Assembly (NCBI GenBank): GCA_017882125.1
Contig: JADGQC010000003.1
Coordinates: 1-45,350, forward strand
Length of the DNA: 45,350 nt
Source: Anaerolineales bacterium
GTDB taxonomy: Bacteria > Chloroflexota > Anaerolineae > Anaerolineales > Villigracilaceae
Reading direction: 5' to 3'
In this document: positions 20,283 to 29,600 of the stretch, piece by piece
How positions within the stretch are numbered: the first letter of the stretch is position 1
Layout of the letters: every line of letters begins with the position of its first letter
Made by a program: the position numbers and the translations under genes
Notes under the pieces: model-generated
What the model was told of the DNA's origin: nothing
Database searches by the model: none
Seen by the model: the letters and a program-made list of their open reading frames with translations, nothing else

Positions 20283-20311
20283 TTGACCGAGAAACGTAAC
20301 CCATTTTATCT
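20283..20311 (+). promoter_or_regulatory. possible dedicated ftsZ promoter (TTGACC-N17-TTATCT)
   Basis: Sigma70-like hexamers in the ftsA-ftsZ gap, upstream of AGGAGG. Confidence 0.35.
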
Positions 20312-20327
20312 TTCAGGAGGCAGTAAC

Positions 20328-21461
20328 ATGGACGCAAAAAAGAATTCAATAGAAACATTCGCCCGAATCAAGGTCGTTGGGGTGGGCGGCGGTGGCAGTA
20401 ACGCCGTAAACCGAATGATCGAGGAAGGCATCCAGGGAGTGGAGTTCGTGGCGATCAACACGGACGCCCAGGCTCTGATGCTGGCGAAAGCTCCGACCCG
20501 GGTACGCATCGGCAACAAGCTGACACGCGGCCTCGGCGCAGGCGGCGACCCCGAAGTCGGGCGCAAGTCCGCTGAGGAATCTGCCGAGGACCTTTACAAC
20601 GCCATGAAAGGCGCGGACATGGTCTTCATCACGGCCGGACTGGGCGGCGGGACCGGAACTGGTGCAGCCCCGATCGTGGCCCAGATCTGCAGGGAAGTGG
20701 GTGCATTGACCATTGGCGTGGTCACCCGTCCCTTCACCTTCGAGGGCAACCGCAGGATGCAATCCTGCGAAAACGGTATGACAAAGCTCAAGGAACATAC
20801 CGACACACTCATTGTCATACCCAATGACCGGTTGCTCCAAATCATGGACAAGCGCGCCAGCTTGAATGATTCCTTCAAGATGGCGGATGATGTACTACGC
20901 CAGGGCATTCAAGGCATTTCCGAGCTGATCACCGTGCCTGGTTTGATCAACCTGGATTTCGCGGATGTGCGCGCCATCATGTCCGAGGGCGGTGCTGCCT
21001 TGATGGCAGTAGGCAAAGCCTCAGGCGAAGACCGCGCCCGCATCGCTGCAGAACAGGCCATTTCGAGCCAACTTCTCGATATTACGATCGACGGAGCCAA
21101 GGGTGTCCTCTTCAACGTCACAGGTGGTCCAAGTTTGACCTTGTTCGAGGTCAACCAGGCTGCTGCATTGATCCGTGAGACAGCACACCCTGATGTTAAC
21201 ATGATCTTCGGCGCAGTAATCGACCCAGATTTAGCCGATGAAATCCGCGTGACGGTTATTGCCACCGGATTCGAACGCACCGGCATGCCGAGGCGCATCA
21301 CCCATCCAGCCGCCCACAGCATGGATGGCAAATCTTCCAGCCGCCAGCTCGAATCCGTCAGCGTGGATGCACAAACCGGTCAGTCGATTGCAGAGTTCCG
21401 CCCACAAACGTTTAATACCGAGGATCTCGACATCCCGACTTTCCTACGCAACCGCAAATAG
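20328..21461 (+). CDS. ftsZ: cell division protein FtsZ
   Basis: [23 protein letters not shown], conserved C-terminal peptide [18 protein letters not shown] upstream of ATG 20328 supports this start over the track start at 20283. Confidence 0.97.
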   Translation: MDAKKNSIETFARIKVVGVGGGGSNAVNRMIEEGIQGVEFVAINTDAQALMLAKAPTRVRIGNKLTRGLGAGGDPEVGRKSAEESAEDLYNAMKGADMVFITAGLGGGTGTGAAPIVAQICREVGALTIGVVTRPFTFEGNRRMQSCENGMTKLKEHTDTLIVIPNDRLLQIMDKRASLNDSFKMADDVLRQGIQGISELITVPGLINLDFADVRAIMSEGGAALMAVGKASGEDRARIAAEQAISSQLLDITIDGAKGVLFNVTGGPSLTLFEVNQAAALIRETAHPDVNMIFGAVIDPDLADEIRVTVIATGFERTGMPRRITHPAAHSMDGKSSSRQLESVSVDAQTGQSIAEFRPQTFNTEDLDIPTFLRNRK

Positions 21462-21488
21462 CAAAACGCCTCCCCCCGAAAGATTAAC

Positions 21489-21512
21489 AGGGGCGACCCT
21501 TCGGCCGCCCCT
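21489..21512 (+). terminator. stem-loop downstream of ftsZ
   Basis: AGGGGCGaCC-CTTC-GGcCGCCCCT followed by attaagtttt. Confidence 0.65.
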
Positions 21513-21725
21513 ATTAAGTTTTAATCCGTATTTTCCCGGTGTCGCAGAATACATGAGCAAAGTATAAGTCGCCTTGCTCTGAAATAATCCGGATCTTTCG
21601 AGACTACCAACCGTGGTGGGGGTTTTTGGATGGATCCAAATTTAAGTGTATTCCCATAATTTTCGCACTATTTTCTCAATCTCCGAAACCAGCGAATTCA
21701 GGCAGGGAAGGCATGGTTCGTGCAA

Positions 21726-22697
21726 TTATGGAGAAAGGGTCTTTAGGAATTCACCCACAGCTTGCATGAAGATTATCGGTTGTTCTTCGTGCGGCACATG
21801 TCCAGCCTGGGGAATAATGTTCAGCTTGGCATTAGGAAGTTCACCTGACAACCGGATCGAGTCTGCCGTAGGAACGATTTTATCGGAAGCACCTGTGATT
21901 ACCAGTACCGGAAGGGTGAAATCCTTTAGGTGTTCTGGCAGACCAGAGGGCTGGCTGGCTGCAGTGAAATACCACAAGGCACGGTCCCAGTTATCAGCTT
22001 TTAACGGCTTGGTATACCCATTCATCGTCTCTGGAGTAATTTTTGATGGGTCATACCATGCTATTTTAATGAGATCGATGCCGCTACTCTCGATGGAACG
22101 AACAATTAGCGGACCAAGATGGTTCATTTCAGGGGTGTGATAGAAGGGACGCAACCAGGAAGGCCCGCCCCCTCCTTCAAATACTGCAGGGTCGACCAAA
22201 ATGAGTGCCTGTACACGGTCTGGATGCTGGAGAGTGAACTGCATTGAAACTGTTCCTCCAGCCGAATTGCCCACAAGAATGGCTTTCTGCACCTTGAATT
22301 GGTCAAGCAAGCCGAGTAAAAGATCCACATTGGCTTGTGAACTATATGGATTCTCTCCCGACCAAGACATGGGTCGTTCTGTGAGACCAAAAGCCGGCCG
22401 GTCATAAGCGATAACCGTCCCATATTGACCAAATGGCTCCATGACCGCATGCCACGAAAAAAGGCTGGCTCCAAAGCCATGTAATAGAACAAATACCGGT
22501 TCGCCCTGGCCGTTAGTCTTGACGTGAAGAATCAAACCATTTATTTGAATAAATCGGCTATCCGGATCAGCCAATTGTTCCGGGGGTACGGTGTTGGTCA
22601 TCGGGGGCACAGGGACCAGGAATGGGCCGATCAATACCAAGAGAACGAAAATCATCGCGGTAATTCCGAGCCCGCGTAAAAACCTGCGCCACTTCAT
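21726..22697 (-). CDS. alpha/beta hydrolase
   Basis: PVFVLLHGFGASLFSWHAVM, LVGNSAGGTVSMQ (nucleophile elbow), AGHVPHEEQP. Confidence 0.88.
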   Translation of the reverse strand: MKWRRFLRGLGITAMIFVLLVLIGPFLVPVPPMTNTVPPEQLADPDSRFIQINGLILHVKTNGQGEPVFVLLHGFGASLFSWHAVMEPFGQYGTVIAYDRPAFGLTERPMSWSGENPYSSQANVDLLLGLLDQFKVQKAILVGNSAGGTVSMQFTLQHPDRVQALILVDPAVFEGGGGPSWLRPFYHTPEMNHLGPLIVRSIESSGIDLIKIAWYDPSKITPETMNGYTKPLKADNWDRALWYFTAASQPSGLPEHLKDFTLPVLVITGASDKIVPTADSIRLSGELPNAKLNIIPQAGHVPHEEQPIIFMQAVGEFLKTLSP

Positions 22698-23455
22698 CCT
22701 TGGACAGTCTTCCTCTTTATTAGCATTGCAACTCCAAAGGTCACAGCAACAAGTCCGAAGGCAATCCAGACACCAATAGTGACCATTCCTTGCTGAGGAA
22801 ACTTAACGCCGATGCCAGCCAAAGCCCACAGGATTACTGCAGCATATGCAATGTCACGTCGAGTGAAACTCATCAAACCAGCTAAGACCACCACAGCGAA
22901 TAAAATTATAAGCATCCAGGTCCCATCGCTGTGACCGAACTGGTTCCACTTGAGATAAGACAATACGTCGGTCACATTTGCTATGGTCGCTACAGTAATC
23001 CACCCCAGATAAATGCTGAATGGGACACGTACCAGCCAGGTCTCAGAAGTCGATACCTTAGCCTGTCTGGTGTTTAACCGGATGTAGGTAGCGATGAGAG
23101 AAGCCAGCAGAACCAGCATAGCTGCCAACGTTCCAGTGAATAATTCGTAATGCCAAAGAAAGATCCACATACTATTAGCTAAACAACCGAGAACGACCCA
23201 CCAACCGGTGGCTAGCAACCGCGGGTTTTCTTTCTGCGCTGGTAGTGCCTGGAAGATAGCATATGTCAATAAACCGATGTAAATCAGACCCCAGATGGCA
23301 AAAACATACCCGGCGGGAACAAAATAAACATGGAATGAATCTGAAATCTTTCCGGTATTTAACCCATTGAGCGGGAGTGCATCAGCCAGAATATTGATGA
23401 TAAGTGTGGCAAGGACGACGACAATTACAGCTATTTGACGAAGATTATTTTTCAT
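22694..23455 (-). CDS. TspO/MBR-like tryptophan-rich membrane protein
   Basis: 253 aa polytopic, Trp-rich (VFAIWGLIYIGLLTY, NSMWIFLWHYELFTG, VPFSIYLGWITVATIANVTD); 4-bp overlap with the downstream hydrolase. Confidence 0.7.
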   Translation of the reverse strand: MKNNLRQIAVIVVVLATLIINILADALPLNGLNTGKISDSFHVYFVPAGYVFAIWGLIYIGLLTYAIFQALPAQKENPRLLATGWWVVLGCLANSMWIFLWHYELFTGTLAAMLVLLASLIATYIRLNTRQAKVSTSETWLVRVPFSIYLGWITVATIANVTDVLSYLKWNQFGHSDGTWMLIILFAVVVLAGLMSFTRRDIAYAAVILWALAGIGVKFPQQGMVTIGVWIAFGLVAVTFGVAMLIKRKTVQG

Positions 23456-23538
23456 GAAAACCTCCTAATCAATCAGTCCAATCTTCAGGAAGGTATCATA
23501 TCCACCTTTTACTCGTGATTACAAATAATAAGCAATCA

Positions 23539-23559
23539 GGGCGACCTGCATTGTCGCCC
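23539..23559 (-). terminator. hairpin downstream of obgE, possible terminator
   Basis: GGGCGAC-CTGCATT-GTCGCCC; weak T-tract. Confidence 0.4.
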
Positions 23560-23566
23560 AGATTAT

Positions 23567-24829
23567 TTATTCCTGGTACTCCAGCTCATACTCCCCAATA
23601 TAGACCGTATCCCCTTCCTGGGCACCAGCTTCCCGCAAAGCCTTATCCACACCGAGACGTTCCATTAATTTTTGGAAGCGGCGCACCGAACCAGTCTGGT
23701 CCCAGGGAGTCATTTCGGCGGCGCGCTCGATCGAGACTGATTTAACACGATATCCGTCCGGTTCGCGCAGGATGGTGAAGGCGCGCGGATCTTCGACTGG
23801 ACGGTACACCGGCATGGGAGGTTCGACTTCTTCCAGAGGAGGTGTTTCTGCCAGAGTGCCAGCGGCTTTGAGCAGCAATTCGCGAATATCGGTACGAGCC
23901 AGAGCGGAGATTGCCATAGATGGAAAGCCGCGCTTTTTGAGTTCTTTTTTTATTTTCGGCCAGCGTTCCTGGACCTCAGGCTGGTCTATTTTATTCAAGG
24001 CCACAATCTGCGGCTTCTTTGCAAGGTTCGGATCAAACAGACCCAATTCGGTGTTGGTCTGCGCGAAATCTTCAAGCGGGTCGTCAGATAGCCCATCCAG
24101 GAGATGGATCAACACGCGAGTACGCTGAATATGGCGCAGGAAGTCATGTCCCAGCCCAACTCCCTGTGCTGCGCCTTCCACCAAGCCAGGGATGTCGGCA
24201 AGCACAACATTCGTCTCCGCATCCACTTCAGCCACGCCGAGGTTGGGTTCAAGGGTGGTGAAGGGGTAGGAAGCTATTTTGGGTCTAGCGTTGGTCAAAA
24301 CCGATAGGAGGGTGGATTTGCCAGCGTTTGGCACCCCGACGATGCCAATATCGGCAATCAGTTTAAGTTCGAAACGCAGACGTTTTTCTTCGCCGGGTTC
24401 ACCACGTTCAGCCGTTCGAGGAATCTGGTTTATCGAGCTTTTGAAATGGGGGTTGCCACGCCCGCCGCGACCACCCTTGCATACCAGCAAGCGTTGGTCG
24501 GGTGCTGTCAAATCACCAATGAGGTTACCGGTCGCTGCGTCATATACAACCGTCCCGGGTGGAACAAGAACCATCAGATCGCCAGCAGATTTTCCAGATT
24601 TGTTATTGGTCCCGCCACCCTTACCATCCTCAGCAGTGTAGCTTGTGGTATGGCGAAAAGCTGCCAGGGTGTTAAGTGTGGGGCGGACCTCAAGGATGAC
24701 GCTCCCGCCGCGCCCGCCGTCCCCCCCGTCAGGTCCGCCGCGCGGAACGTATTTCTCCCGGTGGAAATGGACCATGCCATCCCCCCCCCTTCCGGATTGT
24801 ACAAGTATCTCAGCCTGATCAATAAACAT
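23567..24829 (-). CDS. obgE: GTPase ObgE/CgtA
   Basis: Glycine-rich Obg fold GGDGGRGGSVIL, GTPase motifs GVPNAGKSTLL and DIPGLVEGAAQGVGLGHDFLRHIQRT, plus a C-terminal OCT-like domain. Confidence 0.96.
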   Translation of the reverse strand: MFIDQAEILVQSGRGGDGMVHFHREKYVPRGGPDGGDGGRGGSVILEVRPTLNTLAAFRHTTSYTAEDGKGGGTNNKSGKSAGDLMVLVPPGTVVYDAATGNLIGDLTAPDQRLLVCKGGRGGRGNPHFKSSINQIPRTAERGEPGEEKRLRFELKLIADIGIVGVPNAGKSTLLSVLTNARPKIASYPFTTLEPNLGVAEVDAETNVVLADIPGLVEGAAQGVGLGHDFLRHIQRTRVLIHLLDGLSDDPLEDFAQTNTELGLFDPNLAKKPQIVALNKIDQPEVQERWPKIKKELKKRGFPSMAISALARTDIRELLLKAAGTLAETPPLEEVEPPMPVYRPVEDPRAFTILREPDGYRVKSVSIERAAEMTPWDQTGSVRRFQKLMERLGVDKALREAGAQEGDTVYIGEYELEYQE

Positions 24830-24845
24830 AGTTCTATTGTAACAA

Positions 24846-24878
24846 AAAGACCAGGTTTATGCGATAAACCCGGTCTTT
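24846..24878 (-). terminator. Rho-independent terminator after the cDPGS-like gene
   Basis: AAAGACCaGGTTTAT-GCG-ATAAACCcGGTCTTT (14 bp plus one mismatch); minus-strand reading ends ggtctttttgtt. Confidence 0.75.
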
Positions 24879-24890
24879 ATCCCTTTTCTA

Positions 24891-26222
24891 TTATTTTTTC
24901 TTACTCTTTTTCCCAAACTTTGCCATAAGGATATCTTCCAGGGTAGGCTTACCAATCTCCTGGAGCTCATAGCGAACGCGTTGATGGGGTTTTGAAATGG
25001 TGATCACCCGGGTCAGGTCGATGGGCGTCCCGATGATGACCAAGTCCACGTCTGCCTTGCGGATGGTGGCTTCCAGATCTTTCATCTGGGCGGCACCATA
25101 CCCCATGGCTGGCAAGATGGGACCTGTCTTCGGATATTTTTGGAAAGTGGCAGCAATTGAACGGACTGCGAACGGACGCGGGTCCACGATTTCCTTAGCG
25201 CCGAAGCGTTTGGCAGCGACGAAACCGGCACCGTAAGCCATTTCCCCGTGGGTAAGAGTAGGACCATCTTCGATAACCAGCACGCGTTTCCCAAAAATCG
25301 CGGCGGGGTCGTCCACAAAGAGCGGGGAAGCAGCTTCGATAACGGTGGCACCCGGGTTCAGCATGCGCAGGTTTTCGCGGACCCTGATAACTGCCTGAGG
25401 GTCAGCGGTATCCACCTTGTTGATGACGATGACATCGGCGTTGCGAGCATTCATTTCACCGGGGTGATAAGTGCTCTCGTGACCGGGGCGGTGCGGGTCA
25501 GCCACCACGATCTTCAGGTCCGAGACGTAGAATGAGAAATCGTTATTACCACCATCCCATAGAATGATGTCGACTTCCTTTTCAGCGGCGCGCAGGATCT
25601 TTGTATAATCCACGCCGGCATATACGATGACGCCGTTATCGATGTGAGGCTCGTACTCTTCGCGCTCCTCGATAGTGGTGTCATACCTGTCAAGATCCTT
25701 ATAGGTGGCGTAGCGCTGGACTTCCTGCTTAACCAGGTCGCCATAGGGCATGGGGTGGCGGATGGCGGCAACCTTGTAGCCCATATCGCGAAGGATGAGG
25801 GAAACACGTCGGGTGGTCTGGCTCTTGCCTGATCCGGTGCGCACAGCGCAAATAGAGATGACCGGCTTGGTGGATTTGACCTGAGTGGAATGCTCGCCCA
25901 TCAGGCGGAAATCAGCACCGGCAGCCAGAACCATCGAGGCTTTATGCATGACCATTTCATGGGGGACATCCGAATAGGCGAAAATGACCTGTTCGACCTT
26001 GTATTTTTTGATCAACTTGAGCAAATCGGTCTCGGCAAAGATGGGAATACCTTTTGGATACAGTTTCCCAGCAAGCTGAGGCGGATACGTGCGACCCTCT
26101 ATGTCGGGGATCTGGGTTGCAGTGAAAGCCACCACTTCATAGTCCTGGTTATCGCGGAAATAGACATTGAAATTGTGGAAGTCGCGCCCGGCGGCGCCCA
26201 TGATGAGTGTTCGAGTTGGCAT
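24891..26222 (-). CDS. cyclic 2,3-diphosphoglycerate synthase-like GTPase (COG2403-like)
   Basis: 443 aa MPTRTLIMGAAGRDFHNFNVYFRDNQDYEVVAFTATQIPDIEGRTYPP..., P-loop VRTGSGKSQTTRRV, ILWDGGNNDFSFY, INKVDTA. Confidence 0.8.
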   Translation of the reverse strand: MPTRTLIMGAAGRDFHNFNVYFRDNQDYEVVAFTATQIPDIEGRTYPPQLAGKLYPKGIPIFAETDLLKLIKKYKVEQVIFAYSDVPHEMVMHKASMVLAAGADFRLMGEHSTQVKSTKPVISICAVRTGSGKSQTTRRVSLILRDMGYKVAAIRHPMPYGDLVKQEVQRYATYKDLDRYDTTIEEREEYEPHIDNGVIVYAGVDYTKILRAAEKEVDIILWDGGNNDFSFYVSDLKIVVADPHRPGHESTYHPGEMNARNADVIVINKVDTADPQAVIRVRENLRMLNPGATVIEAASPLFVDDPAAIFGKRVLVIEDGPTLTHGEMAYGAGFVAAKRFGAKEIVDPRPFAVRSIAATFQKYPKTGPILPAMGYGAAQMKDLEATIRKADVDLVIIGTPIDLTRVITISKPHQRVRYELQEIGKPTLEDILMAKFGKKSKKK

Positions 26223-26316
26223 AGATTCTCCTTAATTTAGGATTCCAGTGTCAATCACTTCATAAAGGGGCAAGCGGTGAAACGCGACGCTGGGAAGCGG
26301 GACACCGGGGATGAGG

Positions 26317-28089
26317 CTACATCACATCGGGAGCGGTAATGCCCAAGAGAGATAAAGCGTTGGCAAGGACAATTTTCACCGCGGCGACCAGGCGCAAGCG
26401 TGCATCGCGGACATCGGGAGCAGCCTGCACAACAGGACAGGCATCATAGAAACCCGCAAATGCCCTGGCAATATCATAAGCGATGCTGGCAATCACGAGC
26501 GGCTTGTATTCGGCTGCCGAGCGCTGAACTTCAGCAGGGAAGCGTGAGAGCCAGTCAATCAATTCCACTTCGGCGGGTTCGAGGGAATTGGCAAACTGTG
26601 AATGCGGCAGGTTCGCAGGATCGACGCCCGCTTTCTTCAGGATGGAATTGCAGCGGACATGAGCGTACTGAATGTAGGGTGCGGCCTGCCCATTGAAATC
26701 CAAAGCGGTCTGCCAGTCGAAGGTGACCATTTTCGTATTTTCTCGAGCAAGAATGGGGTACTTTAAGGCTCCCAACCCGACGGCCTTCGACACGCTATCG
26801 AGCTGATCCGCGGTGAGATTAGGGTTCTTCTTTTTCGCTTCCTCCCGGGCTCGGGAGGTGGCCTCACGCAATAAATCTTCCAGCAGGACCACCGTGCCTT
26901 CGCGGGAGGAGACGACGACATTCCCGGGAAGAGTGACCAGTTCATAAGGTACGTGGCTGCATTTCTGGGCCTGGGTGTACCCGGCAATTTCCAGGATCTT
27001 GAAAACCTGCGTAAAATGCAGGCTTTGGCGCACGTCGACTACGTAAACGGATTTAGCCAGGTGCGGGTAATCGCGGAATTTGTGCAAGGTTAATGCCAAG
27101 TCTTCGGTCGCATATAGGGCGGTGCCGTCCGAACGGAGAACGACAGCGGTGCGGTATTGGTCTTTGTTCAAGGCGAGAACCTCGTCAATTTTAACGATCA
27201 CGGCCCCGCCATTGGGACGGTCATCGGTGGCAATACCGCGGCGGACGAGATCCTCCACCATTTCCTTGCCTGGCTTTTCTTCCTGGCTGTTGAAATAATA
27301 AACATCGAAGCGAACGTCGAGGGCGGCGTAGATCTGGCGAAAACCTTCCATCGACCAGGCGCGGGTCCGCTCCCAAAGGGCTACAATCTCGGGGTCACGC
27401 TGATCCCAGCGGGCATAAAGTGCGCGCAATTCCGCTTCGAAAGTGGGATCCTGTTCAATGCGGTGGGCAGCTTCGGCGTAGACCTCCCCCATCCAGCGGG
27501 TGATGTCGGTGGCAGGCTCCTCACCGTTGTGAAACTTCAAGTAACCCCACAACCACTTGATCACGTGCATGCCCATATCACCGGGATAGTTGGCACGGAC
27601 AATGTCGTTACCGGCGAATTCAAGGATGCGGCACAGGGCGTCACCCAGGATGGTGCCACGCAAGTGCCCGACATGGAATGCCTTGTGGGTGTTGGGCTGG
27701 GAGAACTCGATCATGACGAGCTGACCGGTGGCAGGTCCGGAGCCGAAACGGTCTTTTTTATCCAAGACAGAATCGACAACACGGCGGGTGAATTCCTGCG
27801 TGTCGTAATACAGGTTAAGATACCCCATCACGGCTTCAACCCGGCGGATACCGGGAACGTCACTCAGCTGAGCCTTCACCTGGGAGGCAATCTCCTGGGC
27901 ACGGGTGGCGACACCGATTTTTTTACCGAGGCGAGACTCGGCGGCCGCGGTCGAGAAAAAGGAAGTGGACATTCCCCACTCCCCACTAAATGGGAGAGGT
28001 TTCCATTCAAGCGCGGCAAGGGGAATATCATTCTCCTTGCAGAAGGCCTGGATCCTGGTTTCGATGGCGTTTTGTTCTGTCTCAAACAT
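26317..28089 (-). CDS. argS: arginyl-tRNA synthetase
   Basis: SQPNTHKAFHVGHLRGTILGDAL (HIGH-type), VVSSREGTVV (KMSK-equivalent region), C-terminal DALR-like domain. Confidence 0.95.
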   Translation of the reverse strand: MFETEQNAIETRIQAFCKENDIPLAALEWKPLPFSGEWGMSTSFFSTAAAESRLGKKIGVATRAQEIASQVKAQLSDVPGIRRVEAVMGYLNLYYDTQEFTRRVVDSVLDKKDRFGSGPATGQLVMIEFSQPNTHKAFHVGHLRGTILGDALCRILEFAGNDIVRANYPGDMGMHVIKWLWGYLKFHNGEEPATDITRWMGEVYAEAAHRIEQDPTFEAELRALYARWDQRDPEIVALWERTRAWSMEGFRQIYAALDVRFDVYYFNSQEEKPGKEMVEDLVRRGIATDDRPNGGAVIVKIDEVLALNKDQYRTAVVLRSDGTALYATEDLALTLHKFRDYPHLAKSVYVVDVRQSLHFTQVFKILEIAGYTQAQKCSHVPYELVTLPGNVVVSSREGTVVLLEDLLREATSRAREEAKKKNPNLTADQLDSVSKAVGLGALKYPILARENTKMVTFDWQTALDFNGQAAPYIQYAHVRCNSILKKAGVDPANLPHSQFANSLEPAEVELIDWLSRFPAEVQRSAAEYKPLVIASIAYDIARAFAGFYDACPVVQAAPDVRDARLRLVAAVKIVLANALSLLGITAPDVM

Positions 28090-28123
28090 AAATCCTCGCG
28101 CCAGAAATTATATCATTTGCCAT

Positions 28124-28171
28124 AACCGGCAAAAAATAAAAACGGGAGGCCCCTCGTTCAGGGCGCTCCCG
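28124..28171 (-). terminator. Rho-independent terminator downstream of rpsT
   Basis: Minus strand: CGGGAGcGCCCTGAACGAGGGGCCTCCCG followed by TTTTTATTTTTTG. Confidence 0.88.
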
Positions 28172-28196
28172 CACATAGTTTTTGCAAGCCGCGAAC

Positions 28197-28739
28197 TCAG
28201 GATTCTTTTGTTGCGGCGGTTTTTTTCTTAGCGGTGGTCCTGGCGGCTGATTTCTTAGCCTCGGTTTTTTTGTCCTTCGAGGAGGAGGCAGCGGCGCTCT
28301 TTTTCGCTTTAGAGGAGGCCTTGGATTCATCCATGGATTCAGCGACTTCCGTTTTGGGTTCTTCCACCTTGCGAGCGGTGGTTTTCCGAGGAGCAGCCTT
28401 TTTCCCCTTCGGGGAGGATGTTTTAACCGGCTCCGCAACAACTGGTTCCCCTTCAGCGGGGGCAGCTTCGACAGGAGCGGGGACCATTTTGGCGAATGCT
28501 TTCACCAAGCGGCTCTTCCGGCGGGCAGCGTTATTCTTGTGGATGACGCCATGTTCGGCAGCCCGGTCGAGAGTGCTAATGGCCTGCATAAGAGCAGCCT
28601 TCGATTCGGGAGTGCCTTCATCGAAATTGGTGCGGGCGGTGCGAACGGCGATGCGAGCTTCGCCGCGGTAAACACGGTTGCGCAGACGTTTCTTGTCGTT
28701 CTGGCGGTTACGTTTGATCTGAGACTTGATGTTAGCCAC
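28197..28739 (-). CDS. rpsT: ribosomal protein S20 with a long Lys/Ala/Ser-rich C-terminal extension
   Basis: MANIKSQIKRNRQNDKKRLRNRVYRGEARIAVRTAR...TLDRAAEHGVIHKNNAARRKSRLVKAF is S20; then ~90 aa of KKAAPRKTTARK...KKSAARTTAKKKTAATKES. Confidence 0.93.
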   Translation of the reverse strand: MANIKSQIKRNRQNDKKRLRNRVYRGEARIAVRTARTNFDEGTPESKAALMQAISTLDRAAEHGVIHKNNAARRKSRLVKAFAKMVPAPVEAAPAEGEPVVAEPVKTSSPKGKKAAPRKTTARKVEEPKTEVAESMDESKASSKAKKSAAASSSKDKKTEAKKSAARTTAKKKTAATKES

Positions 28740-28778
28740 TACATTCCTCCAAATAATTAAACAATTTCACGGCGCATT

Positions 28779-28807
28779 ATTTTACAGCACGGGGGGGAAT
28801 CTGTCCA
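28779..28807 (-). promoter_or_regulatory. candidate rpsT promoter (TGGACA-N17-TAAAAT)
   Basis: Minus-strand hexamers upstream of rpsT. Confidence 0.6.
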
Positions 28808-28884
28808 GCCCGAAAGAGGAGTGAATTTGCGAGGAAAGAACAGGCGCAGCGTCCCCCCGGATATATTGCTTCCCCGGCAAAGTA

Positions 28885-29489
28885 TTTGTTCCTGAGGAAC
28901 AAACGAGGAACGAAAACATCTCGTTGTTCCTTCATATACATATACCAGGCTGGCGAGATCGTTCCGCGAAACAAACCGAAAACGAATAAATGCCTTTGGA
29001 AAGTTCCCATTTAATATCGGTAATACCCAAGAAATTGTTCGTTAGGAAACCAATTGTAAATTCCCAACGAACCGCCCCACCCTACCCCATTCGGCGCCTC
29101 ATGGCGCCGAACCAGCCGCCCCAAGGGGGTGCTTCCCCATTCGGGGACAATGTCGCGAATAGCAGCTCGAAGCCGCTTCGGCGAGTCCCCAAATACAAGA
29201 CCGGTATTTGGAGAGGGTGTTTTACCTGGATAGTGATGGGGGAACCTTTTGCGGCTCAAACACACGCACCGATGTGTGCGTGAAGAGGAACAATTCTTTT
29301 CCTGTAGGAACACGATTCTTATCGAGAGGATTTTCATTATATGAGCAGCAAAAACCATAGAAATGAATTGATTTGGTGGTTGATCCTGAGGATCAATTGC
29401 CGTACGCAAATATTGGGTTACCAGGAGAGGAATTTTGTGAATTGCCCGAATTAATGTGGAAACTTCGGAGGATGGCGCATGGCTCCGAA
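28885..29489 (-). ncRNA. candidate structured RNA or structured leader (hypothesis)
   Basis: Multiple perfect or near-perfect hairpins (28885-28903, 28896-28930, 29037-29072, 29090-29111, 29134-29147, 29168-29180, 29189-29211, 29263-29282, 29380-29396, 29464-29489) with no convincing coding ORF, downstream of a minus-strand consensus promoter at 29601-29629. Confidence 0.4.
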
Positions 29490-29600
29490 TAAAAGTCACT
29501 TATTGCGTGATTGTCGCGGGACGAATAGCATCTATATGGTTGTTAAAGTGCGGATGAAGATGTGGATCTATTCAAAACGAAAAAGGATTACCACAGAATG

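Noticed and set aside
19780-20358. 192-aa minus-strand ORF
   Set aside because: Antisense to ftsA.
27157-28125. 322-aa plus-strand ORF
   Set aside because: Fully antisense to argS, which carries all expected synthetase motifs; shadow ORF from codon bias.
28990-29283. 97-aa plus-strand ORF
   Set aside because: Same hairpin-rich DNA, no SD, no recognisable family.
29011-29499. 162-aa minus-strand ORF as a normal protein gene
   Set aside because: No SD, GTG start, reads straight through several perfect hairpins, no recognisable motif. Kept only as an alternative explanation in the structured-region finding.
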